48,881 bases of DNA from Clostridia bacterium (GCA_017623475.1 JAGAPC010000030.1:1-48881), one strand, 5' to 3'. Positions 33,313 to 41,101 are shown, counted from the stretch's first letter. Notes: generated by a model from the letters alone, not told the origin. Numbers and translations are program-made.

Positions 33313-34389
33313 ATGAAAAAGAAATGGTTGTTTATCATGGTATTTATTTCTTTTGTTGTGGTATTATTTTTCGTTTCTTCTGCAAATGACAATCCAAGTG
33401 GATTGTATATTTCCACGGAGGTTTGTCCTGAAAATTATATTCAGTTTGCAGAGGAGAATTTGCCCCACTTTATTTTAGCAGAAGATCCAACTGTGGAATT
33501 AGGTGCTGTTTCTGTGGGAATCCCATTTTCCTTTTATGGTGGCGGAAGCGATGTGTTTTATTTCCCAGTAATGGTTGATGGCATTATTGAATATCTGTTT
33601 CGTGCATATCCTGGAGAGAACGGCTTGTGTGGTGCAATTACGAGGTTTTTAGCAGAGGAATTAGAGGAATTGGCATCTTTGACATCTTTAGAGACTCCTC
33701 TAAAATTGTGTTTAATAGGGAGCCAAATAGTAGGTATCGTAAATAATCAGGAGTACGTCCTCTATACATATCCTCAGCATCTTCAGTTGTCAGCTTCTGT
33801 TGTATCAAGTTTGAGAAGCCCTGTAGAATATACGGTAGTTAATTCAAAACAAGAATCAGGGTTGCAATTAAACTTTGTACAGAGTAGAGATGTTTATAGG
33901 TATCTGTATTTAGATATTACAGAGACGCAAGGAAGTAACAATTGGTGTGCAGCGTATGTTACGGCGGCTATTGTTCGTACTCTTACAGGGGATTCTGTGT
34001 CTGCTCAGGGTGTAATGGAGACTTTTTACAGAAGACCGACATCGTCAGATAGTTTATCTCGCACAAACGTAATAGCATATGGTCAATTGAAAGGTTTCAG
34101 TCCTATTCTTATAGGAGATACAGTAAACCAAACTTTTATTACGGAAATCGAAAATGGTAGACCTGTATATTGGTCTATGAAGAGAGCGATTCCTGGTACT
34201 GATCAACACGGATATCACGCTGTTGTTTTATGTGGGTATAATTTTGTGTATGGTAGTACCTGGAGGATATGGAATCCGTGGTATGATTACTATGAATCAT
34301 TCACGATGGATGGTGTCTATGTCCCGGCGACAGCGAGTAGTACTAACTACTCTTACTCGTATAATGCAGCGATATACAATTGGCAGTAG
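33313..34389 (+). CDS. Secreted C39-like (papain-fold) cysteine peptidase, module 2
   Basis: A 358-residue paralogue of the protein at 25968-27077. Signal peptide residues 1-24; N-terminal region with the same landmarks as module 1 (GLYISTEVCPEN; VGIPFSFY; FYFPVMVDG; FLAEELEEL); C-terminal papain-like domain with Cys212 in GSNNWCAAYVTAA, His302 in GYHAVVLCGYN and Asn321 in RIWNPWYDYY. AAAGGAG lies ten bases before the ATG. AT-rich codons distinguish it from its neighbours. It is followed after 33 bases by a short lipoprotein, the same order as in module 1. Confidence 0.85.
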   Translation: MKKKWLFIMVFISFVVVLFFVSSANDNPSGLYISTEVCPENYIQFAEENLPHFILAEDPTVELGAVSVGIPFSFYGGGSDVFYFPVMVDGIIEYLFRAYPGENGLCGAITRFLAEELEELASLTSLETPLKLCLIGSQIVGIVNNQEYVLYTYPQHLQLSASVVSSLRSPVEYTVVNSKQESGLQLNFVQSRDVYRYLYLDITETQGSNNWCAAYVTAAIVRTLTGDSVSAQGVMETFYRRPTSSDSLSRTNVIAYGQLKGFSPILIGDTVNQTFITEIENGRPVYWSMKRAIPGTDQHGYHAVVLCGYNFVYGSTWRIWNPWYDYYESFTMDGVYVPATASSTNYSYSYNAAIYNWQ

Positions 34390-34422
34390 GTGGTTAGTAG
34401 ATAGTGAGGGAAAGATGAAAAA

Positions 34423-34845
34423 ATGAAAAAAATGATATGTATCGTATTGATCGTCATTACTCTTTTTTTCATTTTATCAGGTTGTTCCCCTGATTCCATT
34501 GAGTCTTTTGAGGATGACAGCGTTTCCGCTTCGGAAACGGAAGAATTCATCGACGGTCTTGACGGACCTTTTGCACACCAACCGTTTTTTTGTTATAACG
34601 GTATTTTATACGTAGTCTCACATTCTCTCGGAAGTGTGTTTACGGAATTGCCCGAGGGATATTCTTACGTGGGAGAAACGGTAAACGTGGGAACGATTTT
34701 CGGATTAAAGGAAATGGAGTCAAACGTTTCCGGCTCTATTTATAAAAACAATACTACGTCGGAATATGCAATTATTGCCTTCCCCGGAGGGGAATATGAG
34801 GATGGACTGCCACGATATGTGCTGTGTATTCCGTGTGAAGAATGA
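34423..34845 (+). CDS. Short lipoprotein paired with the C39-like peptidase (module 2)
   Basis: A 140-residue lipoprotein: MKK, hydrophobic core, lipobox LSGC with Cys21, an acidic Ser/Glu-rich linker, then a C-terminal domain of about 95 residues (FFCYNGILYVVSHSL; VGETVNVGTIFG; SGSIYKNNTTSEYAIIAF). The order of features resembles that of the lipoprotein at 25456. GGAAAG lies about 13 bases upstream, a weak site, so translation may depend on the peptidase gene. No function is known. Confidence 0.8.
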   Translation: MKKMICIVLIVITLFFILSGCSPDSIESFEDDSVSASETEEFIDGLDGPFAHQPFFCYNGILYVVSHSLGSVFTELPEGYSYVGETVNVGTIFGLKEMESNVSGSIYKNNTTSEYAIIAFPGGEYEDGLPRYVLCIPCEE

Positions 34846-34847
34846 GC

Positions 34848-34875
34848 AAAAAAGACTTCTTCGGAAGTCTTTTTT
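34848..34875 (+). terminator. Terminator of peptidase module 2
   Basis: AAAAAAGACTTC and GAAGTCTTTTTT with a TTCG tetraloop; immediately followed by the dusB promoter. Confidence 0.92.
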
Positions 34876-34877
34876 GC

Positions 34878-34906
34878 TTGACTTTTTCCGTCGGATGTGG
34901 TACAAT
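34878..34906 (+). promoter_or_regulatory. Promoter of dusB operon
   Basis: TTGACT (34878-34883), 17-base spacer, TACAAT (34901-34906), 29 bases before the ATG. Confidence 0.7.
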
Positions 34907-34935
34907 GGGATGACGAAAAAACAGGAGAGTTATCT

Positions 34936-35895
34936 ATGGATTTTAATCAGCCCGGAAAAGTGTTTCTCGCACCCCTTGCGGGGGTGACCGACCGGGCGTT
35001 TCGGGAAATTTGCCGGGAATACGGCGCCGACGGTGTTTGCACCGAAATGGTCAGCGCCAAGGGAATTTGGTACAAAGACAAAAAAACCGCCGATCTTCTG
35101 TATTTCGGCGAAAAGGAAGAACCCTGCGGGATTCAATTATTCGGCTCGGAGGCGGAGATCGTCGCCCACGGCGTGACCCACGCCTTGACCTATGCTCCCG
35201 CATGGGTGGATCTGAATATGGGTTGCCCCGTGCCGAAAATCGTCAAAAACGGCGACGGAAGCGCCTTGATGAAGGATCTGCCGAAGGCGGAAGCCGTGAT
35301 CCGCGGGGCGGTTCAAGCGGCAGGGGCGACTCCCTTGACGGTCAAATTCCGCCTGGGCTTTGAGGAAGATATTTCGGTGGAATTTGCGCAAATGTGCGAA
35401 AAAGCCGGGGCGTCGGCAATTTGCCTGCACGCCCGCACCCGATCCCAAATGTATTCGGGAAAAGCCCATTGGTCTGCCATCGGTCGGGTCAAAAACGCCG
35501 TTAAAATTCCGGTTATCGGTAACGGCGATATCTTTACGCCGGAGGATGCGTTGAAGATGTTTGAAACCACCGGCTGCGATCACGTGATGGTCGCCCGCGG
35601 GGCGTTGGGCAATCCCTTTTTGTTTGCCCAGATCAAGGATCTGATGCAGACCGGAGCTTATACCGCGCCCATCCCCCTCGATCGGTTGCGGATGGGGCGG
35701 AGGATCGCCGAAAAGATGTTGGAATACAAACCGGAGGTTCTTGCCGCCGCCGAAGCGAAAAAGCAGGTGGCGTGGTGCATCAAAGGACTTCGGGATAACG
35801 CAAAATATAAGAACCGGATCTTTGCCTCTCGGAACGGGGAGGAATTGTTCGGAATCTTGGACGAATACGAAAGACAGGTTGCAAACGATGAATAA
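34936..35895 (+). CDS. dusB: tRNA-dihydrouridine synthase (DusB type)
   Basis: A 319-residue flavoenzyme from the ATG at 34936, which follows CAGGAGAG; a frame from 34897 would start inside the promoter. Motifs: FLAPLAGVTDRAFR at the N-terminus, NMGCPVPKIVKNGDGSALM (residues 95-113, catalytic Cys and substrate loop), LHARTRSQMY and IGNGDIFTPEDAL, then VMVARGALGNPFLF for FMN phosphate. It reduces uridine to dihydrouridine in tRNA using NADPH and FMN. Its stop overlaps the next gene by 8 bases. Confidence 0.95.
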   Translation: MDFNQPGKVFLAPLAGVTDRAFREICREYGADGVCTEMVSAKGIWYKDKKTADLLYFGEKEEPCGIQLFGSEAEIVAHGVTHALTYAPAWVDLNMGCPVPKIVKNGDGSALMKDLPKAEAVIRGAVQAAGATPLTVKFRLGFEEDISVEFAQMCEKAGASAICLHARTRSQMYSGKAHWSAIGRVKNAVKIPVIGNGDIFTPEDALKMFETTGCDHVMVARGALGNPFLFAQIKDLMQTGAYTAPIPLDRLRMGRRIAEKMLEYKPEVLAAAEAKKQVAWCIKGLRDNAKYKNRIFASRNGEELFGILDEYERQVANDE

Positions 35896-36532
35896 TATTA
35901 CCCGCGTGATCTTCGATTTTGACGGAACGCTTGCCGATTCCCAAGGCTATTGGACCACCCTGAATCCCACCATTTTGAGGCAGCGGGGCTATCCCGTGGA
36001 CGACGGGGATTTTGAAAAATGCAAAACGGCGGCGTTGCCCGATTGGGAATATTTGAAGAAAAAATACGGGTTGTCCGACGCCGACTGCCCCACCTTTGAA
36101 GAGACGATGGAATACATCGACAACTTTTACCGCACCGAAATGAAATTAAAGCCCGGCGTTTTGGAATTTTTGAACTATTTGAAGGACGAAAAAATCCCCA
36201 TGGCGGTCTTTTCCGCCACGCGGGAATCGTCGGTGCGCTTGGGACTTGCCTGCCTGGGGATCGATTCCTATTTTGACGCGGTAATTTCCGCCGGGGATTG
36301 GGGAACGAACAAGGGGCATAAGGAAACCTATTTCCGCTGTCTCGATTTGTTGGGCGCAGCCCCCGAACGTTCTATCATGGTGGAAGACGCCCTGTACAGT
36401 ATCAAAACCGCAAAATCCATCGGCATGACGGTTTACGCCATCGCCGAGCCCTGCTTTGCTTCCCACGAGGAAGAGATCCGTTCCCTCGTCGATCGTTATG
36501 CGGAAAAATCCATGACGGAATTTTTGGACTAA
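35888..36532 (+). CDS. HAD-family phosphatase (phosphoglycolate phosphatase/phosphomutase-like)
   Basis: A 214-residue HAD hydrolase starting at the ATG at 35888 inside the end of dusB. Motif I is VIFDFDGTLADS (nucleophile Asp10), motif II FSATRESS, motif III Lys in GTNKGHKETYF, motif IV VEDALYSIKTAKS. The helical cap in between (residues 15-85) marks subfamily I. The substrate is not predictable. It is translationally coupled to dusB and followed by an imperfect terminator. Confidence 0.9.
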   Translation: MNNITRVIFDFDGTLADSQGYWTTLNPTILRQRGYPVDDGDFEKCKTAALPDWEYLKKKYGLSDADCPTFEETMEYIDNFYRTEMKLKPGVLEFLNYLKDEKIPMAVFSATRESSVRLGLACLGIDSYFDAVISAGDWGTNKGHKETYFRCLDLLGAAPERSIMVEDALYSIKTAKSIGMTVYAIAEPCFASHEEEIRSLVDRYAEKSMTEFLD

Positions 36533-36533
36533 A

Positions 36534-36578
36534 ACAGAAAGAGCCGACCTTCGTTTCCGATTGTCGTCTCTTTTCTGT
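36534..36578. terminator. Imperfect terminator between convergent genes
   Basis: ACAGAAAGAG-C-CGAC and GTCG-T-CTCTTTTCTGT form a long, slightly imperfect stem with a 14-base loop between the HAD gene and the minus-strand 60-residue gene. Confidence 0.6.
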
Positions 36579-36590
36579 CATTCTTCGTTT

Positions 36591-36773
36591 TTAAAGATCA
36601 TCGACGTCCTGGATTGGGGTATCCCCCTCTCGTGTAACGCCGGTGTAGCTTCCGTCCACGTCAGACCGGATTCCGTCATCACGGGTTTTCCGGAAGGAAC
36701 GGGCTAACGAAATGGGATCAACATGGTCGTGCGTCTTTTCTGACTGCACCGAAGAACTTTTTTTCTTATCCAT
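36591..36773 (-). CDS. 60-residue protein downstream of sigF
   Basis: Begins MDKKKSSSVQSEKTHDHVDP and ends in GSYTGVTREGDTPIQDVDDL. The ATG at 36773 is chosen over 36842, which lies inside the sigF end; upstream is only a weak GGTGA. The basic N-terminus and the acidic GSYTG...QDVDDL end recall short proteins I believe occur in other Clostridia, but I cannot verify that. It lies 61 bases after sigF on the same strand and may be expressed with the spoIIA operon. Confidence 0.55.
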   Translation of the reverse strand: MDKKKSSSVQSEKTHDHVDPISLARSFRKTRDDGIRSDVDGSYTGVTREGDTPIQDVDDL

Positions 36774-36834
36774 TCGTATCACCGCAAATAGTTTGCGATG
36801 CAAATAATAGAATATGTTAGGAAAAATTTTCCTT

Positions 36835-37548
36835 TTATCCATCCTCGAATCCCTCCCGAAGGGATTGGAGGATCTTTTTTTCCTTTCGAGACACCTGAAC
36901 CTGGGTCATACCCAAGGCGTCGGCGGTCTGTTGCTGGGTGCGGGAATAAAAATACCGCAGTGTGATGATCTGCCGTTCCCTTGCGTCGAGGCGGCAGATT
37001 CCCTCCTTCAACGCAAAAAGATCGAATTGGTCGATTGCCTCCTTTTCCGGAACCGTATCTCCCAGCGAGATGCTTCCGTCCTCGCCCACCGGGGCTTCCA
37101 GAGAAACCGGCTTTGCCACCCCCTCCAGCGCTTGCAGGATCTCTTCTCGGCAAAGCCCCGTTTCCCGGCATAACTCCGACAGGGTGGGAGACACTCCGTT
37201 GCGGTTGGCAAATTCGGTTTCGGCACGGCGGATTTTCAGATAATTTTCCTTGATCGTCCGACTGACCTTTACCGCGTTATCGTCCCGCAAAAACCGACGG
37301 ATCTCTCCCAAAATCACCGGAACGGCGTAGGTGGAAAAACAGACTCCGCGCTCCGGATCAAAGTTGCGGATCGCCCGCAACAACCCCATCATGCCCACTT
37401 GATACAGGTCGTCAAAGTCCTGTCCGCTTGCCAAAAACCGCCCCGCAAGGGCGGTGACCAGACGGGCGTGCTGTTGAATCAGACGGGCTTCGGTCTGGGT
37501 GGGAAGCTCCCCCTCGAAAGGCGCGCAATCAAAGGCTGCTTCGCTCAT
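36835..37548 (-). CDS. sigF: RNA polymerase sporulation sigma factor SigF
   Basis: A 237-residue sigma-70 family factor: region 2 (DFDDLYQVGMMGLLRAIRNFD; FSTYAVPVILGEIRRFLRDD), region 3 (NRNGVSPTLSELCRETGL) and region 4 with helix-turn-helix (RTQQQTADALGMTQVQVSRKEKKIL). SigF directs forespore transcription. SigF and SigG are alike, but the position directly after spoIIAA and spoIIAB identifies it. Its start overlaps the end of spoIIAB by 20 bases. Confidence 0.95.
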   Translation of the reverse strand: MSEAAFDCAPFEGELPTQTEARLIQQHARLVTALAGRFLASGQDFDDLYQVGMMGLLRAIRNFDPERGVCFSTYAVPVILGEIRRFLRDDNAVKVSRTIKENYLKIRRAETEFANRNGVSPTLSELCRETGLCREEILQALEGVAKPVSLEAPVGEDGSISLGDTVPEKEAIDQFDLFALKEGICRLDARERQIITLRYFYSRTQQQTADALGMTQVQVSRKEKKILQSLREGFEDG

Positions 37549-37975
37549 CCCTGCCGCCTATGTACTTGTCCATCACTACGGTGGTTCCTTTTCCCGGCAG
37601 AGACCGAACCCGAATCCGATCGCTGAATCCCTGCATGATCGAAAAGCCCATCCCTGCCCGATCCTCGTTTCCGGTGGTAAAGCAGGGCGTCATGGCTTGG
37701 GGGATGTCTGAAATTCCCTTCCCCCGATCCCGGACGGTAATGCGGATTTTCCGCCCTTCGTAGATCTGAACCTTCAGCCGCACCGTCCCCGGTTGATCTC
37801 CGTATCCGTGTACGATGCAGTTGGTTACCGCCTCCGAAACGATGGTTTTGATTTCCGCAATTTCCTGCAACGTCGGGTCTAATTGAGATAAAAACGCCGC
37901 CGCCGTCACGCGGGCAAAGCTTTCGTTGACCGAGCGCGCGTCGAATACCAGCGTCATTTGATTTAATTCTTTCAT
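37529..37975 (-). CDS. spoIIAB: Anti-sigma F factor and serine kinase SpoIIAB
   Basis: A 148-residue GHKL-type kinase: N box EIKTIVSEAVTNCIVHGY, G1 box VRDRGKGISD, G2 box GMGFSIMQGFSD. It holds SigF inactive and phosphorylates SpoIIAA. It lies 54 bases after spoIIAA. Confidence 0.97.
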   Translation of the reverse strand: MKELNQMTLVFDARSVNESFARVTAAAFLSQLDPTLQEIAEIKTIVSEAVTNCIVHGYGDQPGTVRLKVQIYEGRKIRITVRDRGKGISDIPQAMTPCFTTGNEDRAGMGFSIMQGFSDRIRVRSLPGKGTTVVMDKYIGGRDERSSL

Positions 37976-38029
37976 ATTATAGTATCATCCTTTCCGGCTT
38001 GTAGTTTTTCCGGGCGTTTTGGAATTTAT

Positions 38030-38332
38030 TCAATGGATCGTGACGATTTTTTTCAGATCTGCCATTTCAAAAATATGGCTTACGTTCCCTGCAAGCCCCG
38101 TCAATTCCACCGATCCTCCCAGGGATCGCATCAGCCGATACCGCCCAAGCACCAGGGCAATTCCGCTGCTGTCACAAAAATCCACCTTGGAAAAATCCAG
38201 AATCAGACATAGGGGGGAATGTTTTTTGATGATTCCGTCGATTTCCGTCCGCAGTCCCGCCGCCGTGTGGTGGTCGATCTCTCCGAGGATGGACACCGTC
38301 AGGATTCCTTCCGTTGTTTCATACGTTATCAT
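38030..38332 (-). CDS. spoIIAA: Anti-anti-sigma factor SpoIIAA
   Basis: A 100-residue STAS-domain protein. The phosphorylatable Ser is in DFCDSSGIALVLGRY (Ser55, matching Ser58 of Bacillus). In its unphosphorylated form it releases SigF from SpoIIAB; SpoIIE normally dephosphorylates it. GAGGTGA precedes the ATG. First gene of the spoIIA operon. Confidence 0.96.
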   Translation of the reverse strand: MITYETTEGILTVSILGEIDHHTAAGLRTEIDGIIKKHSPLCLILDFSKVDFCDSSGIALVLGRYRLMRSLGGSVELTGLAGNVSHIFEMADLKKIVTIH

Positions 38333-38378
38333 TGATTTTCACCTCTTTACCATTGTAGCTTTTTTCTTCTTCGGATTC

Positions 38379-38385
38379 CGTCGAA
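38379..38385. promoter_or_regulatory. Spo0A-box-like site upstream of spoIIAA
   Basis: CGTCGAA differs from the 0A consensus TGTCGAA by one base. It lies about 47 bases upstream of the spoIIAA start, where Spo0A would act; a TACAAT at 38357-38352 (minus) could be the -10. A clear SigH promoter was not found. Confidence 0.4.
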
Positions 38386-38430
38386 TGGGGAGAGGAAAAT
38401 AGATTTTACAATTAGTTCACAAACACCCCC

Positions 38431-38459
38431 TTGACAAAAAGAGAAATATTTGGTATAAT
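38431..38459 (+). promoter_or_regulatory. Consensus promoter of the rubrerythrin gene
   Basis: TTGACA (38431-38436), exactly 17 bases, TATAAT (38454-38459). Confidence 0.9.
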
Positions 38460-38469
38460 TAGGTCAAGA

Positions 38470-38486
38470 TTAAGAATCATTCCTAA
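38470..38486 (+). promoter_or_regulatory. PerR/Fur-like operator
   Basis: TTAAGAATCATTCCTAA is a near-perfect dyad centred on 38478 and resembles the PerR box TTATAATnATTATAA with one extra base in each arm. It overlaps the predicted transcription start, so binding would repress. Fits peroxide control of rubrerythrin. Confidence 0.55.
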
Positions 38487-38506
38487 AAAATTTTGGAGGT
38501 ATTACG

Positions 38507-39094
38507 ATGAAAAAATTTGTATGCGGTGTTTGCGGTTACGTTCACGAGGGAGACGCTGCTCCCGAAAAATGCCCCGTTTGTAAGGTTCCCGCCGAGAAAT
38601 TCAAGGTGATGGAAGCAGGGGCAAAGCTTGCCGCAGAGCACGAATACGGCGTTTACGGCAAAACCGTAAAGAACAACCCCGACATCAGCGAGGAAGATAA
38701 AAAATTCATTTTCGATCAACTGATGGCAAACTTCAACGGCGAATGTGCCGAGGTCGGTATGTACCTGTGTATGGCAAGAATCGCCCATCGGGAAGGCTAT
38801 CCTGAGGTCGGTCTGTATTGGGAAAAGGCGGCTTACGAAGAAGCGGAGCACGCCGCAAAATTTGCCGAGCTTCTGGGCGAAGATCTGGAGCCCAACATGA
38901 AGGCGACGACCAAAGACAACCTGAAGTGGAGAGTCGATTGCGAATACGGCGCTACCGCCGGCAAGTTCGACCTGGCGTCCTGCGCCAAGAAGAACGGCCT
39001 CGACGCCATCCACGACACCGTCCACGAAATGGCGCGGGACGAGGCCCGACACGGCAGAGCATTTGCAGGTCTTCTGAAGAGATATTTCGGTTAA
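38507..39094 (+). CDS. Reverse rubrerythrin
   Basis: A 195-residue protein with an N-terminal rubredoxin domain (Cys6, Cys9, Cys22, Cys25 in CGVC and CPVC) followed by the four-helix diiron domain with its carboxylate ligands ([32 protein letters not shown]). The rubredoxin-first order defines reverse rubrerythrin, an H2O2 reductase of Clostridia. TTGGAGG lies seven bases before the ATG. The last 20 codons contain the left attachment site of the integrase element; the final 12 or so codons appear to come from the element, since a second copy of this 3' end lies at 41227-41286. Confidence 0.94.
   Translation: MKKFVCGVCGYVHEGDAAPEKCPVCKVPAEKFKVMEAGAKLAAEHEYGVYGKTVKNNPDISEEDKKFIFDQLMANFNGECAEVGMYLCMARIAHREGYPEVGLYWEKAAYEEAEHAAKFAELLGEDLEPNMKATTKDNLKWRVDCEYGATAGKFDLASCAKKNGLDAIHDTVHEMARDEARHGRAFAGLLKRYFG
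39038..39055 (+). other. Left attachment site (attL) candidate
   Basis: GACGAGGCCCGACACGGC within the rubrerythrin gene; the copy at 41230-41247 differs at one base. The codons spell DEARHG. Confidence 0.7.
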
Positions 39095-39133
39095 GAAAAC
39101 CCTTGTAAATACGGCATTTTCTGAAACTTTTGA

Positions 39134-39166
39134 GAGTGGTTCGATTTCGGTCGGACCACTCTTTTT
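39134..39166 (+). terminator. Terminator after the rebuilt rubrerythrin gene
   Basis: GAGTGGT and ACCACTC around a 14-base loop, then five T. It lies inside the integrated element. Confidence 0.75.
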
Positions 39167-39186
39167 GCATGATGGTGGGAGAAAAG

Positions 39187-39250
39187 GTGGGATTTTAGGT
39201 GTGTGAAATAGGGTGTTTTTAGGGGGCTGTGGGATTTGAAGTGGGATTTT
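39187..39250 (+). repeat. GTGGGATT(TT) direct repeats, left end of the element
   Basis: Copies at 39187-39196, 39229-39237 and 39241-39250; a further copy at 41176-41183 near the right end lies in the same orientation. A wider block (CATGATGGTGGGA...) is shared by both ends. They look like integrase arm-binding sites. Confidence 0.55.
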
Positions 39251-39267
39251 GTGTGGGACCATAGAAA

Positions 39268-39289
39268 AAGGACCTCTTCGGAGGTCCTT
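39268..39289 (+). terminator. Hairpin in the left part of the element
   Basis: AAGGACCTC and GAGGTCCTT with a TTCG tetraloop. The right arm contains GGAGG, which could be a masked ribosome binding site for the small frame at 39296. Confidence 0.65.
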
Positions 39290-39295
39290 AATTAT

Positions 39296-39418
39296 TTGCT
39301 CATAAGTGTTTTAGCCTTGATATGTTGCATTGCAACATTGATTATTGTTATTGGTGTAACTGTAATGATAAAGAAAGGGATTATCCAGAATTTTATCTCA
39401 ATAGTAAAAGAACGATAA
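39296..39418 (+). CDS. Possible 40-residue membrane peptide
   Basis: The frame from a TTG at 39296 to the TAA at 39418 encodes one strong hydrophobic helix (LISVLALICCIATLIIVIGV) followed by a basic tail (MIKKG; IVKER). GGAGG lies 11 bases upstream inside a hairpin arm. It is bounded by terminators. It could be a small toxin-like or holin-like peptide, or chance; the start codon is a guess. Confidence 0.3.
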   Translation: MLISVLALICCIATLIIVIGVTVMIKKGIIQNFISIVKER

Positions 39419-39443
39419 ATTCTTATTTACTCGAACAGTTAAG

Positions 39444-39467
39444 GAGCAGGACCTGCGGGTCCTGCTC
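39444..39467 (+). terminator. Terminator in the element
   Basis: GAGCAGGACC and GGTCCTGCTC around TGC, then CTTCTT. The downstream interval 39470-39750 is AT-rich and holds no gene I can support. Confidence 0.7.
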
Positions 39468-39596
39468 TTCTTGATTCTGGGGTCATCGTGTAAACCACAA
39501 AATTTCCTCATTACTTTTTTTCTGTACATAATATAGGTAAAACGGAGAGCGATTCTGCGGTTTGCAATCGTGGAATTATCGGAGGACCGCCCAAAC

Positions 39597-39633
39597 GATA
39601 TTATATACAGTAAATTACTGATATTATATACAG
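39597..39633. repeat. Pair of 14-bp direct repeats in the element
   Basis: GATATTATATACAG at 39597-39610 and 39620-39633, exactly 23 bp apart (about two helical turns), as binding sites for a dimeric protein would be. No gene encoding such a protein is present in the element. Confidence 0.6.
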
Positions 39634-39752
39634 AAACTTTTTAGCATTTCAGCGATACAGCGATTATTTTTTGATATGAGAGAATTTTGTAATTTAGGAC
39701 CCTGCCTCTTCCAGGCGGAACCGGTTCAGAATCATCTGCAGATAAAACAAGA

Positions 39753-39775
39753 AACGGACCCTTTTCGGGTCCGTT
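39753..39775 (-). terminator. Integrase terminator
   Basis: AACGGACCC and GGGTCCGTT around TTTTC, directly after the integrase stop on the minus strand; T-rich sequence follows. Confidence 0.8.
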
Positions 39776-39778
39776 CTG

Positions 39779-41101
39779 TTATTTGCGGTATTTGGTTCTT
39801 CTGCCCTTGCTGTCGATGGTCTCCACAAAGTCGGCTGGCGGTTTGTCCTCCGGTGTTCTGCCGTGGAAGTCATACAAACCGTTGAGGGTCTTGAGAACCC
39901 TGTCACGGTACTTGTCCACCTCGATATTGAGGTAATATTTCTTGGTGGTGTCCAGTTTCTTATGTCCGAGCATCTTCATCAGCAGGAGCATATTCACATT
40001 GTTAAAGGCACATTGTGTTGCATAGGTGTGGCGAAGATTGTGGTACTTGAAATCAATGCCGACCTTTGTTTTGATTAACTTTGACCAGTATTTCATACTG
40101 TTCACGGTCAGCAGTTCGCCATTGGGTCTGCGATTGATGAAATCCCCACCAACAATCCATTCCTTTGAAACCTCGTCATAAACTCGCTCAGTGTCCTTGT
40201 AGTGACCACCTGCACGAGATTTGTGCTTTCTCTGTTCCAGATAGAATGAATCCAGATAGTCCTGCAGGAATGATGGCATGATAACCTCACGAATGGCGGT
40301 CATGGTCTTAACCTTTGCCAAGGTAATTTGACCACCGACATTGTGCATCTGGCGGTTGACGGTAATTGTACCCTCTTCCCAGTTGATGTTTTCCCATCTG
40401 AGTGCAAAGCATTCAGAGATACGGAGACCGCAGTAAATGCCCAGATAAAAGGCGGTCAGCAGGTTTCCGTCCTCGCTCTTGAAACAACTCTCAATGAGTG
40501 CAAGTTCATCATCGGAATAAACGGTTGCACCCTCGAGGTCATCCTCCACGTCTGCCTGTTCCTTAACTGGCATTGACAGTCTTGTTTTGCTGTCTCCGAA
40601 CATTCGGTAATACTTGTCGCCGTCTACCAGTTCCAGTTTGTAGGCATAACCGAACAGCAGGTAAAAGAATTTGAGAAAACCCTCAGTATATGCATACGAA
40701 TGGGTTTGGTACATATTGAACAGAAAATCATCAAGGTCTGTAATCTTGATTTCGTTTATGTCCATGTCTCCAAATTTCGGCTGCACATGGTTCTTCCACA
40801 TAGACCTCTGTTTGGTCAGTGTGGCAGGTGCTTTCTGTTTTGCCTCGGATGATTCCATGTATGTATCATAGACATACTGCACGGTTGCTTTCGGTGCCTT
40901 AGGAGCGACTTCTATCTCTCCGTTGGCAAGTTTTGCCTCGTGCTTTAATTTCGCCTCATAGGCGGCTCTGGCGGTCAAGAACGGCAATCCGTTCTCGTCT
41001 TTCTTGATGCGAGTATCTACCACTTGACCGTTGACCTTTTTCTTGATACGATATGACCAAGAACCATCCTTGCCTTGTGTGACACCAGTATATTTTGCCA
41101 T
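39779..41101 (-). CDS. Tyrosine recombinase/integrase
   Basis: A 440-residue integrase from the ATG at 41101 (GGGAGG upstream). N-terminal arm-binding domain (YTGVTQGKDGSWSYRIKKKV), SAM-like core-binding domain (TLTKQRSMWKNHVQPKFGDM), and the catalytic domain with Arg227 (CGLRISECFALRW), Lys265, His354-x-x-Arg357 (HNLRHTYATQ), His380 (LGHKKLDTTKKY) and Tyr389. All catalytic residues are present, so it should be active. Base composition is more AT-rich than the host genes. It is the only clear gene of the element, and its promoter overlaps a GTGGGATT site, suggesting self-regulation. Confidence 0.95.
   Translation of the reverse strand: MAKYTGVTQGKDGSWSYRIKKKVNGQVVDTRIKKDENGLPFLTARAAYEAKLKHEAKLANGEIEVAPKAPKATVQYVYDTYMESSEAKQKAPATLTKQRSMWKNHVQPKFGDMDINEIKITDLDDFLFNMYQTHSYAYTEGFLKFFYLLFGYAYKLELVDGDKYYRMFGDSKTRLSMPVKEQADVEDDLEGATVYSDDELALIESCFKSEDGNLLTAFYLGIYCGLRISECFALRWENINWEEGTITVNRQMHNVGGQITLAKVKTMTAIREVIMPSFLQDYLDSFYLEQRKHKSRAGGHYKDTERVYDEVSKEWIVGGDFINRRPNGELLTVNSMKYWSKLIKTKVGIDFKYHNLRHTYATQCAFNNVNMLLLMKMLGHKKLDTTKKYYLNIEVDKYRDRVLKTLNGLYDFHGRTPEDKPPADFVETIDSKGRRTKYRK

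Noticed and set aside
38341..38400. SigH promoter for spoIIA
   Set aside because: Expected from Bacillus, but the match to the SigH boxes was partial at best.
39038..39055. tRNA 3' end as integration site of the element
   Set aside because: No tRNA-like fold or CCA end is present; the duplicated sequence is rubrerythrin coding DNA.
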